A DNA stretch of 64,000 bases, taken from the NCBI GenBank assembly GCA_013076295.1, contig RQOL01000466.1:1-64000 (forward strand). The letters are read 5' to 3'. This stretch comes from Sanderia malayensis. Taxonomy: Eukaryota; Cnidaria; Scyphozoa; Semaeostomeae; Pelagiidae. The number at the start of each line of letters is the position of its first letter. Positions within the stretch are counted from its first letter, which is position 1. Shown piece after piece: positions 38,160-50,300 of the stretch. The position numbers and the translations under genes are program-made. The notes beneath the pieces are model-generated. The model saw only the letters and a program-made list of their open reading frames with translations. It was not told where the DNA came from and did not search any database.

Positions 38160-38335
38160 AAAACTTTAATTCCCTTTGGACTGATTTTAAAACTTTGTCA
38201 ACATTGTACAGCTTGTGAAACAGGTCAATAAAAGATTGCATCCTCTGCAAAGCACAGTGATGTATTGTCCTGCTCTACAAGCTGTACAACGTTGACAAAG
38301 TTTTAAAATAAGTCTCAAGAGAACTAAAATTTCTC
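38160..38335. mobile_element. Inverted-repeat (foldback) MITE-like element
   Basis: Arms 38183-38216 and 38277-38310 are complementary (core TTTTAAAACTTTGTCAAC) with few mismatches around a 60-base loop. Weaker pairing extends the arms outward. No target duplication was identified. Confidence 0.65.
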
Positions 38336-39148
38336 AAACAACAATTAATAGCACAGTGACCTGTTCTTTGAATCACTATTCTTTTATGACCTTTCCAATA
38401 TACGATGCAGCAAAATGATATGAAATTGTGCATTGCAGACATACAAATTTTGACAGAGAGTGATAAAAATTTGGAAATTAGACTAAAGTTGCTGGCATGT
38501 TATGTCCAAAAAGTGGGACAGTTATTTTCTTCCGTGCTTTATTCTATTTTTGTCTACTATCTATCTATCTACTATCTTCTATCTACTCTCGATGTCGAAT
38601 CTGAATCTAACTCCTAATCTGAATGTGGTTCCAGCCAGTCCAGGGACACTATCTCTATGAGGGACACAAAGGTCTGAAGGCCTAACCTCAATCACCGAAG
38701 TTCTCCAAAAGGAAAATAAAACAATGACAAATTGATGAGACAAAAAATTACCTGACGTTGCATGATATCTGCGTTTAACTGCAAATAAATACATACTTCT
38801 AGTTAGTCAACACAGACTTAATTCATCCATTTAACCAAAACTTTCTTGACATGAGAATTATTATTGCATAAGACGCGGCAAAACTTGACGTTTTGTTTTG
38901 ACAATGTACTCTACCTTCCCGCGAAAATTTTCTTTTCTGCAACTAGTTCCAGATTCCTTCATGTTCCTTTCGTTGCGTTTTTCATTTAAAGGAGAACCGA
39001 CACGCCAAAATAATTGTGCCTAAATCAGGAGAAACAATGCCGCAGATTTCAAATATCAACTTTTTTCCTTCTTTCGTTTTTTCCAAAAAATCATTCATTT
39101 ACTGACGACACAAATAGGGTTGTTATTTATCAGTTAAACATTGCAAAA

Positions 39149-39436
39149 ATGGTTGTATGCTCTGCCTATAACTGTAGTGGCACTGGAAAAGAACTTTTCT
39201 CGTTTTCTTCTTACGAAATTGTTCGCAAACGATGCGTAGAGAAAATGCGTTTAGTAAACTTTAGGCATACCAAAGCTTCCAGGCTGTGCGAAAGTCACTT
39301 CAAGGAAACATGTTGCCAAAGAAATCCACACTTGATGAAGGTGACAGGAGTGAAATTCAAGCTTGCATTGAAGCCAGATGCCATTCCCACTTCCAATCCC
39401 CTGACCACAAATACCCTCGATATAACGAATTTTTGA
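39149..39436 (+). CDS. Small THAP-domain protein, 3' end inside a pogo-like MITE
   Basis: The 95-residue frame begins MVVCSAYNCSG, an ideal THAP N-terminus (C-x4-C close to the start). It continues with RKRCVEKMR, LCESHF (the second zinc-ligand pair) and LKPDAIPT (the AVPT-type motif). That is a whole zinc-binding THAP DNA-recognition module of about 85 residues. The final residues NTLDITNF and the stop come from the left end of the MITE at 39408. A longer original protein, perhaps a transposase, may have been cut here. An intron just before the MITE cannot be excluded. Confidence 0.7.
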   Translation: MVVCSAYNCSGTGKELFSFSSYEIVRKRCVEKMRLVNFRHTKASRLCESHFKETCCQRNPHLMKVTGVKFKLALKPDAIPTSNPLTTNTLDITNF

Positions 39437-39757
39437 GAAAACTTATCGCCAAGGGTGAAGTTTTTCAAGCTCAAAGGTGAAGTTTTTCAAGCTCTGGATG
39501 GACTTCAAACACCGAGCCTTTTTTGTGCGGAAATAGGGAACGAAATGCGAAGAAGGTCAATTCCCTCTCGAAATTATATGACGTAACAATGAGAAGAGTC
39601 CAACAGACATTTATACTTGAGGGAGGGTCCAACAGACATTTTGGCCCATTTGTGTTTGGAATTCTTCTTAAAAAATGTCCCTTCTGTACAACGAACTCCT
39701 GCTGTTGCAAACTATTTTCTCGGTCCCTACAGAGTTCGTTATAGCGGGATTCCACTG
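39408..39757. mobile_element. pogo/Tigger-like MITE, about 350 bp
   Basis: The left end reads CCCTCGATATAACGAATTTT. The right end, on the other strand, reads CAGTGGAATCCCGCTATAAC, the typical pogo/Tigger terminus. TA follows the right end. A duplicated 22-bp stretch (GGTGAAGTTTTTCAAGCTC twice) lies at about 39456-39495. No transposase inside. Confidence 0.65.
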
Positions 39758-40705
39758 TATATCGTTATCAGGGTCACCAGCTAGTTTCTTAATTGGGTCA
39801 TTGGCAAAGCAATCAAACGAGATCAAAATGATACATTTTTTTGTCATTTTAAAATAATTTTTTACTGAATGGAAACTTGAATATTCAAATATGATCTGAT
39901 TAAGTTCTGCGCCAAAAAAAGTCAGAGACACAAATTTATTGCAATGTGAACTCTTTAAAATGTCACTCCGCCTTAGCGAGCTATCTAAGCTAGCTAACCG
40001 AGGCTGGCCCGCCACATGTAATTAGGCTCTTTTTGGAAACCCCCTGTTTTCTCTGTAATGCTATTGGGATATTTAATAGCTTTTCATTTTTTTACTTTTG
40101 TGAAATCGCAATACAAATTTGACATGTAATGTAGTTCTTGCACTGTGCTAAATATCTTGCTGTAATAAAATCGAGATTCTTACCCGTGGCATCTACAACC
40201 CAGCAGCTAACTCACTAGTACACTTTACGAAGTAGCTAAGTCAATGAATGCTCAATATATCCCCTCCAGATTTTTGTCCGGGAAAACAAGCTACAAGCCC
40301 ACATCAGCTGTATTGTTGCCAAAAACATTGTTAACTTTTACTCGTTGTTCCCCGTGTCCAGGAAATCGAATAACAGTTACAGTTGATCAATAAAAGATAT
40401 GTTCCATTTCTAGTTTAATGATATTTTGCAAATGATGTTACCTGTAATCAATCAATTTGTTACGGTCATTAAAAGCTACTGTGCAGCATTTTTTAGCTGT
40501 TTGTTATCTATCGAATGACTTAAATGGAGCTGCAAACAGTTTACTTGTGATGGTGCACTTTTATTCAGCGAGTTAGCGGCATGCGAATGCTATGACGGTA
40601 TAATCATATTACTACTTTATACATATAACAAAGAAAAATGTTAAAAAATTCAAAACGAGGTGCTAAAAGTGCAAAGCTTCAAATATGGAAAACAGCCCAA
40701 AGTCT

Positions 40706-41342
40706 TTACGCTGAACTCTCGTCTTTACTTGAACAAACCTCATATGTGGGATTATCAAAGCCAAATGTCGCCACTGCATCGTTCTTTTCAGCAACATCAG
40801 AATCATGAACGTCTTCATACACGTTGGATGAATATTTGTCATCAACATTCAACTCAACCGCTTCGACGTGGATAATACTCTTCTGGGGAATCGGCTCACC
40901 ATTTACAGACCTGATTGACCCGGCAGACACTGGCCTTGAACCATGACTGGCAGTAGCAACAGCAAGTCCAGCAATGCTTCCCGTAGCAATAGGAGAGATA
41001 GCATCGGCATCAAGAGAAGTTAAGCCAGAGAGTGGTGAATCTCTTATTATTGCTGCAGAATTTGACATCATAACATATTCTTCGGTTATTTTCTCATCTG
41101 GAAGCTCTGCATACGGATTGACAACTCCTGTCATCTTATCATTCATTTCCATATCTACAAAGGAAGTTTCATGCGGTGCATCGTTTCCATGCCCCATGCC
41201 GTAAGCATTGTTATCTTCAAAACGCATGTGCTTGAAATCGCCTTGAGAATGTGATTCTTGGTGCAGAGCTGGCTGCTTTCTTATTTCCAATCTCGGCTCT
41301 TCATGTGACTGGTAAACGACGTTAGGAGTTTGTCTTTCATTC
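40706..41342 (-). CDS. LRP-like gene exon M: cytoplasmic tail
   Basis: About 211 tail residues and the stop. Near the C-terminus FGFDNPTY matches the FxNPxY clathrin-adaptor signal of the LDL-receptor family (FDNPVY in the LDL receptor). A second NPY occurs upstream (GVVNPYAEL). Acidic and Ser-rich stretches and several Tyr (EEYVMM, NVYEDV) suggest phosphorylation-linked adaptor binding. The acceptor CTCTTTTAG joins exon L in phase. Confidence 0.88.
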
Positions 41343-44300
41343 CTAAAAGAGCAAAGGGTTTACTTGAGATGAGTGTATCAACAAATAACCAATAACTGAA
41401 TCGTAGCTACCTTTACAAATTGATACAGCTCTATTGAGTAACCTTTTTTTGCTATATGAAGCAAATGTTGCACAAGACTGAGGAACCCACCTCTATTTTA
41501 ATGTATGAGTCTAAATTGACACTGTTTGGATCTTAAGCAATATAATGGTTAGATAGAGAATAACTCGTGTTTTTACATTACTAGAGAGGTTTAGATCCAA
41601 TTCGAGTGCGAGTGCGAGTACGAGGTTGACAACTCCGCAGCTGATCTACGCATTATCGCGGGAATCCCAAATGAAACTCGCACTAGATTGCGCCGTTCAG
41701 TACGACTTTTGAAACAAATCTTGCAGTTCAGAGTACGACTTTTGAAACAAATCTCGCAGTTCGAATTTTGATTGTTTTGATTAACTTGCGAGAAGGCTGA
41801 ACAAAAATGTCTGGAGTCCAACAAAGAGAGCTTTTTATCTGGAAGGCTGAACATGATCTTTGCTTCGTCAAAGAGCTACTCCTTGTTGAACCCTACATGC
41901 ATAAACCGCAGTCGAAAGAGCGCGGACAGGCATGGAAGTTAATTGTTGAAAACCTCAACAAATTGACCAACCCTGCCTTCCGTGTCGCAGTGAGGGCCGT
42001 TCGTGACAGGTTCTCAAAACTTATGGAAAAATTTAAGAAAATCGAGAAAGAAGAAGAAAGAGCTTCAGGCATCCAAGGGGCAGATTTTGACGAACTTTAT
42101 CGTGGGCTGTCTGATATCAATGACAGAATAGAAGATGCAAAGCTTGTCTGGGAGGAAGCCAGTGACAAAGACAGAGACAAGGAAAATAACGAAAAAGCAA
42201 AGGCCCTTGACATGAGAAAAAAGGCAACCGAAAGCCTAAGTGAAACAAAACGGAGAAAACAGAATGAAGAGGGGGACGAGACGCCAAAAAGAAAGAGAAA
42301 GTCAAGTGAGGCATTTGCCATGATACAGGAGGGTATGAAAATCAAGCGTGAGCAAGCTCAGACAGAAGCGAGGTTGAGAGAGGAAGAGCTGCAGGAAAGG
42401 CAGCGGGCAAGACAAGACCAACAAAACATGTTTCAGCAGCAGCAGGAATTTATGGCAAATATGCAGATGCAACAGCAGCAATTCATGATGCAGATGCAAC
42501 AACAAAACACAATGATTTTGGGACAACTGTTGGAAGTTTTGAAAACAGCAAAAGATAAATGATGATAAACATGTAGAATAAAATGAATGTTAGCTTCAGA
42601 TATGAGCAAAATGAACATGTAGATAAGAACACATCAGAATATTCTGTTATATTTTCAACTGCTGTGATACCGAACAACATCAGATAGCAAAATATTCCTC
42701 CAATCTAGGAGGGTCTAACTCAAAGAATGAACTTGTAGATGAACCATAGAGACAAGTCATTGCATTACGAAGAAGTGCACAGGTTGTATACACGGTGCCA
42801 ACTTCTGACAAAGCAATCTTTTGATTTTTTTTTAAATCAACAAAAGCAAAGTATTGCAAAATTTCTCCGAAAACCCACTCAACGGAAACTCTGACACTGC
42901 TCATTGCTTTGTTGAAATCTTTCTCAGCATCTGAAAGATTGTTGTGCTTGTAGGGGGCCTGCAGGTGTCGTCTGATTGGGTATGCAGGATCTCCATAGAT
43001 ACATAGCGGCTGTCCATCAGGGGTATTGCAATGTTCTTGGAGTTGCTGCAACAGTCCTGAACGACGAAGGATGCCAGCATCATGGCTTCTTCCTTTTGTT
43101 AAGGTGCAAAGAAAAGAATGAGCGACAGTAAACGACTAGGGAAGAAATGATGAGCCTAAAGCACTTGGTCTGTTTGCAAATTGTTTTTGTTTCAGTGAAA
43201 TTCCAATTTCCATGGAATTTAGTTTTGTTTACTACTAAAGTACATTGAATAAAAAATATTTTGCCTCTAGTCCAGCATTTCAAAGAAGGAAGCAAGACTT
43301 AGATTTTTGTCAAGATTCTTGCTTTGGAAGACTTTTGCCAAGTAAGATTTTTAAGAAGAAAGGAAGGAATATTTTTTGGCCAAAGTCATTGGAGATAACA
43401 TACCAACAGGGTCATATAGATTAGCAATTAAGCCATTTGCAGCAATCACAGACTGATATTTTAAGGCATGTACACGTTTGTGCCCATTGTAAACCACTTT
43501 TGGTGCTCATCTGGTCTGCAGATTGGTCTCACAGTCCCATCAATGAAATCCCAGCAATGTCCCAAAGCATGACTTTTGGCATGTACTGCATCAGCATATT
43601 TTTGAAGCATATCAGGCTGCAGCAAAGGCTGCTGAAAGCTTGTCAACTTATGTCTGAACCTTTCACAGAAATCTCTCATAGCTTTGTTTACAATGAAACA
43701 AATTTCTGGTTTTGACCTGCCAAGGCGTGGAATGAGGTCACTGTAACGGCAGGGATATGCAAACTTTCTGAGAAGCATACACAGACCTTCAACACCTGAA
43801 GCTGTTGTTCCATTGGAGCACAAAAACTTATTCGGGAAACGAAAAGCGAGCAGAAGTCGCTCTATGTCCTCCTTCTTGAAACGAAACTCGCTCTTGCATT
43901 CATCTTCGTTCATTTTGCTCAACTCAAATTGATCATACTTCCAATATTGGAATACCGGGGCAGTTTCTTCTAAATCGCCTACCAGCAGTAACAACTCATC
44001 TTCATCAACCAAATCTTCTTGATACAAATAACACGCAGCCAACATTTCATCCGCCATTTCGAATCGTCTATCTTTCGTGTTTTTGTATCTAAACAGAAAC
44101 ACCCTCTGCGTTTGGTACGAGTTCGACGACGACCACGCATCCACGCGGGGGGGTGCATGAACTCGCACTCGTACTCGAATTGGATCTAAACCTCTCTACT
44201 GACAAAATAGTAACGACTTAAAAATACCTTTGAAAATAATAACAATACCTTTGTCTCCGTTTGTATAAGTAGAATATGAGCAGTAGGAAAAACGCACCAA

Positions 44301-47300
44301 TCATAGCACCAACAACCAATCCTATGGCCAAATCTCGCTTTGAAGACGAGGTTTCATTGGGTGATATATTGGTCCCACTCTTGCCAGCAACTGCAATGGA
44401 TTTAATTTTGCCACCAAAGAATGTTTCCATTTTTTGTTTGAATGCTTTCAATCCCGCGATGGCCACATTGCTTGACAAAACCAAAGCTCCTCCGCCGGTC
44501 GTTTTTGCAACCACTGCGTAGCGTAACTCGGTCTCACTACTTCCAAATGATTTCGGAAAACCTTTAGGTATTATGACGTCATTTGCAGATACAGTCAAGA
44601 CGGATGGAGATTGCCTAGAATCGCGACGTTTCAAAAATTGTCGTTAATCTTCGTGTTCATTGATTTCATATAGGCAGGAATTTTCAAAAAACTGCAAGTT
44701 AACATAATGATATTTTTCAACAGTTCAAACAGATTAAAACATACCTTCTCTTCCTAATTAATGGCGATGCTGTGTTGTCTGCACAGTTATTGTTGGCACA
44801 GTAAGCTGTATACTCTGCAGCAAGCTGTTTTTTTATTTCTGGGACTTGTGGCTACAACAAGAAAATCACTCGAAATCAAAATCAAACCAACACAAAAAAG
44901 CACAACAAGTTCAAAAAATATCTGCATCAATGCAGACCGAACGTTTTGTATGTGCTTTGCATAATTCAAATGTCATTGCCTACAAAATACGGTAGGCATT
45001 AATATCTAAATCGAGATTTGCTTTAAAGATATGCTTACCAGATTCTGTACTGTAGTCGCTAGACGAACTTGCACAAGATTATTCCCTGAAATAAGTGACA
45101 TTTGAGATCAATTTAACAACCACAGAAATTATTCCTAAATAAAAAACAATAATTATAATGCAATTATCAACAAGCGTGAATTTGAAATAAAACCTACCAT
45201 ACGACAACTGACAAAAACTTCCAGTAAAATTGTTATCACAATGGCATATGAATGGTAGTGCCCGACCCATTTCCACCTTCTTCACTTCACAAACTCCTTT
45301 ATTAAGGCATGGTTTGGTTTGACACATGTCTACCACGTTTTCACAATGCAAGCCAGTAAAATATTGCATGCATTGACATGTGTAGCCATCAAAAGTTCTT
45401 GCAATACAGCTCCCATTGTTTAAGCACGGATCAGACAAACAATGTGTAGGCACATATGTCTGACAATTCTTTCCAGTATAACCAGAGTTACAGTAGCATT
45501 TAGACCTTCCTGAATTTGAACAATAGTGGAATAAGAGCCATGGATGGCAATGCGGATTTCAGAGCGAACGACACTTCTAGAGCTGCGCAATCTGGGGAGT
45601 GAATACAACTATGTCTATTATTATATTACCTGATTTACTGATGCATGTTTTATTGTCTGCTGGTTGCAGTAGCATTGTATTAGGACAACCGCAGGTATGT
45701 CCTCCTGGCAGTCGGAAGCAAAAATGACTGCATCCACCGTTTTGCTTTTCACAAGGATGTAATGCTGTAAAAGAAAGCAAATCGATCTGCTGCATGTTGA
45801 AGCATTTAAATGTATTAAATGAATTCATTCAATGTTCTGTAATTCATTTATTTATAAAGTAAAACATTCGTGACAAAAATCTCTAATATGTTGGAAAAAG
45901 TGGTATAAACTCAGCAAACAGTGAAAATCATCACGTAAAACATTCTTGCGTAGTTACCTGGTTTTGTTGTGCTGTTCAGGCACTTTGTTCCACATGATGT
46001 GTTGCAACATTTTTGATAATCAGAACAGTCTTCATCAGAGGTACAATTGTTTACATAAAGCTCCCCAACTTTACAAGTGAACATTGGGCAAAATCCCACA
46101 TTGACAACTGCAAAAGCAATGTATTCTTAAATTATTCATCTATGTCATTCGAGCAAAGTCAATACATTCTGCCAGTCCTTACAATAGGAAATATAATGGA
46201 AGAAAAGAAGCAAGATGAAGTGAAAAAGATGTTCTGACAAAGAGATATAACTAAGTAAACAGTTAAAGATAATACCTTGTACGCATTCACGAATCATGAA
46301 TTTCATGAAAGGACGGTCAGAAGTACATCCATACTTTTGATACACCCGATGGGCACAGGTCATCCAATTACTACAAGAACATCTTTTTGAAAAGAACCCA
46401 AAGTTGGTAGTACAATTGGAGCATGTTGTGTTTAATCTTGTTTGCTTAAATCCCGGTGGACACATGGTTGGTTGTTCGATTGCTGCGGAATTGCACGTCT
46501 TTTGAAAACACGTTGGAACAACGGATGGAGGCACTCGTGCATGCGAAAAATAGTAGAGCATCTTAAAATCTGAGAAAACAAAGATATTTTATGAAAAACT
46601 AGTTATGGTCAAACTTTAATGCACAAATATCATGCGGTGTCATTCAGTCAGCAAGGAAGATACGTTCAAAAAAAAAAACAAAAAGCATTTAATAAATGAA
46701 ATATTGAAGGCTATCATAATCAAATTTTCAGTTGCAGCAACTACTGCATTTTTCAACTACAAAATCTATTATTTACCTTTTCGAGTCTTGTTAGAGTAAA
46801 CATACAATTGCATTGGCTTCGCTAGCCCACCTGAAATTAAATTGATCTTTCCACCAGTGCGCTTATTAGCCGAGTAAAGTGCTCCCGTAGACCAATCAGT
46901 CCAGAAAATACGATTTCTAAACACAGCCAGACCATAGGGCGTCTGAATCTCTCCTGTAATCCCCTCAATCGGATAATATGGATTGTAGCCATAGTGATCG
47001 TACAGGATTCTTCGATCAGAGCCATCAAGATCTGATGATTCAATCCGATCTAGCCCCATATCACTCCAGTAAATGCGTTCTTCAATCTTGTCAATCGCAA
47101 GGCCACTAGGATAACGAAGGCCAGTTGAAATTATTGTCAGTCTTCTTGTTCCGTCCATATATGCGGATTCGATTTTGGGATGTGTGCCCCAATCGCTGAA
47201 AAACATCAAGCTGAAAAAGAATGAAACATCCAGTTATTGGTTGTTCAATCAAATATCAGGAAATGTCAGACCCTTCATCAAGAAAAAGGACAGAGAAATA

Positions 47301-50300
47301 GCAGACAGATTTGTTTTTGCATAAGTTCATCAACATCTTTTAATATGGATGAGAATACCCTTTTTCATGGTGGAGTTGTATGTCTCTTGGATTGACAAGG
47401 TTTGTGCTTATAAGAATCTTTCTGGCCGAACCATCTAGTTTAACAACTTCGATAGTTTCTCTTCCATAGTCAGCAAAATACAATAGCTGAGAAGCAACAT
47501 CAATTGAAAGTCCTTCTGGAGTTAGCAGATGTTCATGAATCAAAACTTTGTATCCAGTGCTGTTAACAAACATTTTGATAATCTGCAATAAATTGATGTT
47601 GTTGTATCAAGAATTACAATACACGGCCTTCATTCATTGCTAAAGATAGTGCAGACAGGAAATATGGAGAATTCTAAAAAAATAGAATTACTTTATCTTG
47701 ATGTACATCAGTCCAGTATAGTATGTTGTTTTTTTGATCGAAATCTATTCCAACCGGCCGTCCAGAACAGGGCACGCTCAGCGCATCAAAAATATATTGC
47801 GGCTGACCAATGAATTTCGAAAGGTGCAAAATCTTAGTGGCACTGCCTGTTCCATCCAGCAAAAATATCTGGTAATCAAGATCCGCTTCATGGCATGTAT
47901 CTTGGCTGTCATGTCGAGATGGCCTCGTTCCTGTTGGGCAGGCACATGTGTAATTCTGCGCACCATTTTTCATGCAAATGTGAGAGCATAAGTTACTGTT
48001 GACAGCACATTGACTCGAAGCTGTAAAAACAATTATGGAGAATGTAATTATGAATAGCTGAAATTATTTTTAGCTCAGATATAACCAAATGTCGGATCGT
48101 GTAGGGATCTTACGTTTTCAAAGAAAATGTAAGATCCCTACTCGCTCTGATGCTTTATATCAAATGCTTAGTTATGTCTCCAAAATATTCGGTGGTGCAA
48201 ATCAAAGGTACTAACTAAAAACCCCTTGATTGCACCTTTAACCTGTCCTGCTGATACTTATATCCTTCTGCTAAGAAATTGGGATCTTTGTTTTTTTTTC
48301 AAAAAATGTTAGAGCAATACAAAAGAAATTTTTTTTATTTCATGGGATGGATTTTTTCTTTTTTTTCTAACACAAGGATGCTGGGTACACCACTCATTGT
48401 GTTGGCAAATTTCTGATGCGTGACGGTTGGTGAGTTTTAGGGCTGTATGGAGTTCACACAACGAAAACACGATTGTTGCCTTCTTGTCTGTTTCTCCTCC
48501 ATCAACTAACCGAGCACTCACCCACCGAACGCCAATTTCCAATGTATTTTAAAAAAGATCCGACTACATTTATTATCAAATTGAAGTACTAAATTATTTA
48601 CGAGTTCATTTTTATCTGTTATCATCATGGGTAGTTTTGTTGATGCATGTCCAAGGTAGCTTATTTTTGCATTTACTGCTTTTGTGCATCTTTGCACATA
48701 GCCATCTCTTCGTTGATTTCAGCGCCTTTTGCCCATGATAATACCAAATTCAGTGAGCACAATCTGTACGTTGTCTTCTGACATTTCCGTTTACACCTTG
48801 TTTGCAATCCCCTTCAAAACACTCATGAAACAACAACAATAGATCTGAAGCTGTACTTACATGCAGGTTGATTGGACGAGTGCAACAGTCTCACTTGTCC
48901 AATTCTCTTATATCGATGGGACCCATTCACAGCTATTTCAAGATTGGTTGTACCAAGTTTTTGATACAGGACAATACTTCTCCGCCAGTCTGTAAGATAT
49001 ACCAGTGAATGTTGAGAAAAAAGTGCCATGCTATAGGGATGAATGAGAATGTTGTATGACCCGTAATGAGAGACATCAGCGTGGTATCTCCTTCCACCAC
49101 CTGCGTAGTCTACGGACCAGATCTTGTCTGTCTTCGCGTCAATCCAGTAAGCTCGCTTTGCTGAGAAATCGATAGCAATGTCGTTTGGCCAAAAGAGGTT
49201 CGTTGTCACAATTGAGCGTCTGTCTTTACCATCGAGTGTCGCTCTTTCAATGCGAGGCGACGAGCCCCAATCAGTCCAGAAAAGATATCTGAAAGTAAAC
49301 AGCTACAATCAATCTGAATCTTCCTAAAAGTTGCTCTTTTAGTCTCATCCGTTTCCTTTTACCCTATTAATAAATAGGAGTATACTTAAATCTGTAGGGG
49401 GGGAATAGAATGTAATAAATTTAAGGTTCAAGATCTTACCCATCCAACGGAGTGACCGCTATTGCACGTGGTTGTTCCATATTACCTTGTATAAGCACCA
49501 TTCTGTTCTTGCCATCTGCACTTGCAACTTCAATCCAATCGTGTATAGTATCTGTCCAGTAAATATTATCTGTACTCCAATCGTAGGCAATGCCTTCACA
49601 AAGTGACACACCGTATTTAATCAATGCCTGAACATTTGATCCGTTAAAAGAGGCGCGGTAGATCTGCCGTGTGCCAACATCATACCAGAATATTCTCTGC
49701 CTTGCGTGATCCAATGCCAGTGGCCCGATGCGGATTCCATTTCCATACACTGTTTTGAATTTCGTTCCGTTTACTGCTTTACCAGTCGAAGCTTGGACTG
49801 GAAAGCGGGCTATCGATCCTCTTATCCCAAAATACACACACGGCTCAACGCAGGCACCTTAAAAATTAAAAAATACATCTATATACATGCACATAAATAA
49901 TTTAAGCAAAAATTTTCTGCCCACAATTTTTTAAGCTACCTAGTTTTAGAACATTTGTTTGAGTTTCACTTTGATTTAATTCTGAACATTGTTATTTTCG
50001 TGAAGTTACCTCTTGTTCACAGTGAATGACACTTCTAGAGCTGGGAAATTTGGGGAATAAATACAACTATATCTTTATATTACCTGATTTACTGATGCAT
50101 GTTTTATTGTCTGCTGGTTGCAGTAGCATTGTATTAGGACAACCACAGGTATGTCCTCTTGGCAGTCGGAAACAAAAATGACTGCATCCACCGTTTTGCT
50201 TTTCACAAGGATGTAATGCTGTAAAAGGATGCAAATCGATCTGCTGCATGTTGAAACATTTAAATGTATTAAATAAATTCATTCTATGTTATTCATTTAT

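Larger units (their letters stand above)
41583..44197. mobile_element. Harbinger (PIF) DNA transposon, 2,615 bp, in an LRP-gene intron
   Basis: Terminal inverted repeats of about 37 bp start AGAGAGGTTTAGATCCAATT and are flanked by a 3-bp ACT duplication (41580-41582 and 44198-44200). Two genes converge inside: a Myb/SANT-like ORF1 and a DDE nuclease. This pairing is the standard Harbinger organisation. A direct duplication of about 35 bp sits at 41694-41760 near the left end. Confidence 0.93.

Noticed and set aside
45510..45591. Longer version of EGF exon I starting at 45591
   Set aside because: It would be out of frame by one base and hit an in-frame stop. The acceptor at 45510-45511 keeps phase and has a better pyrimidine tract.
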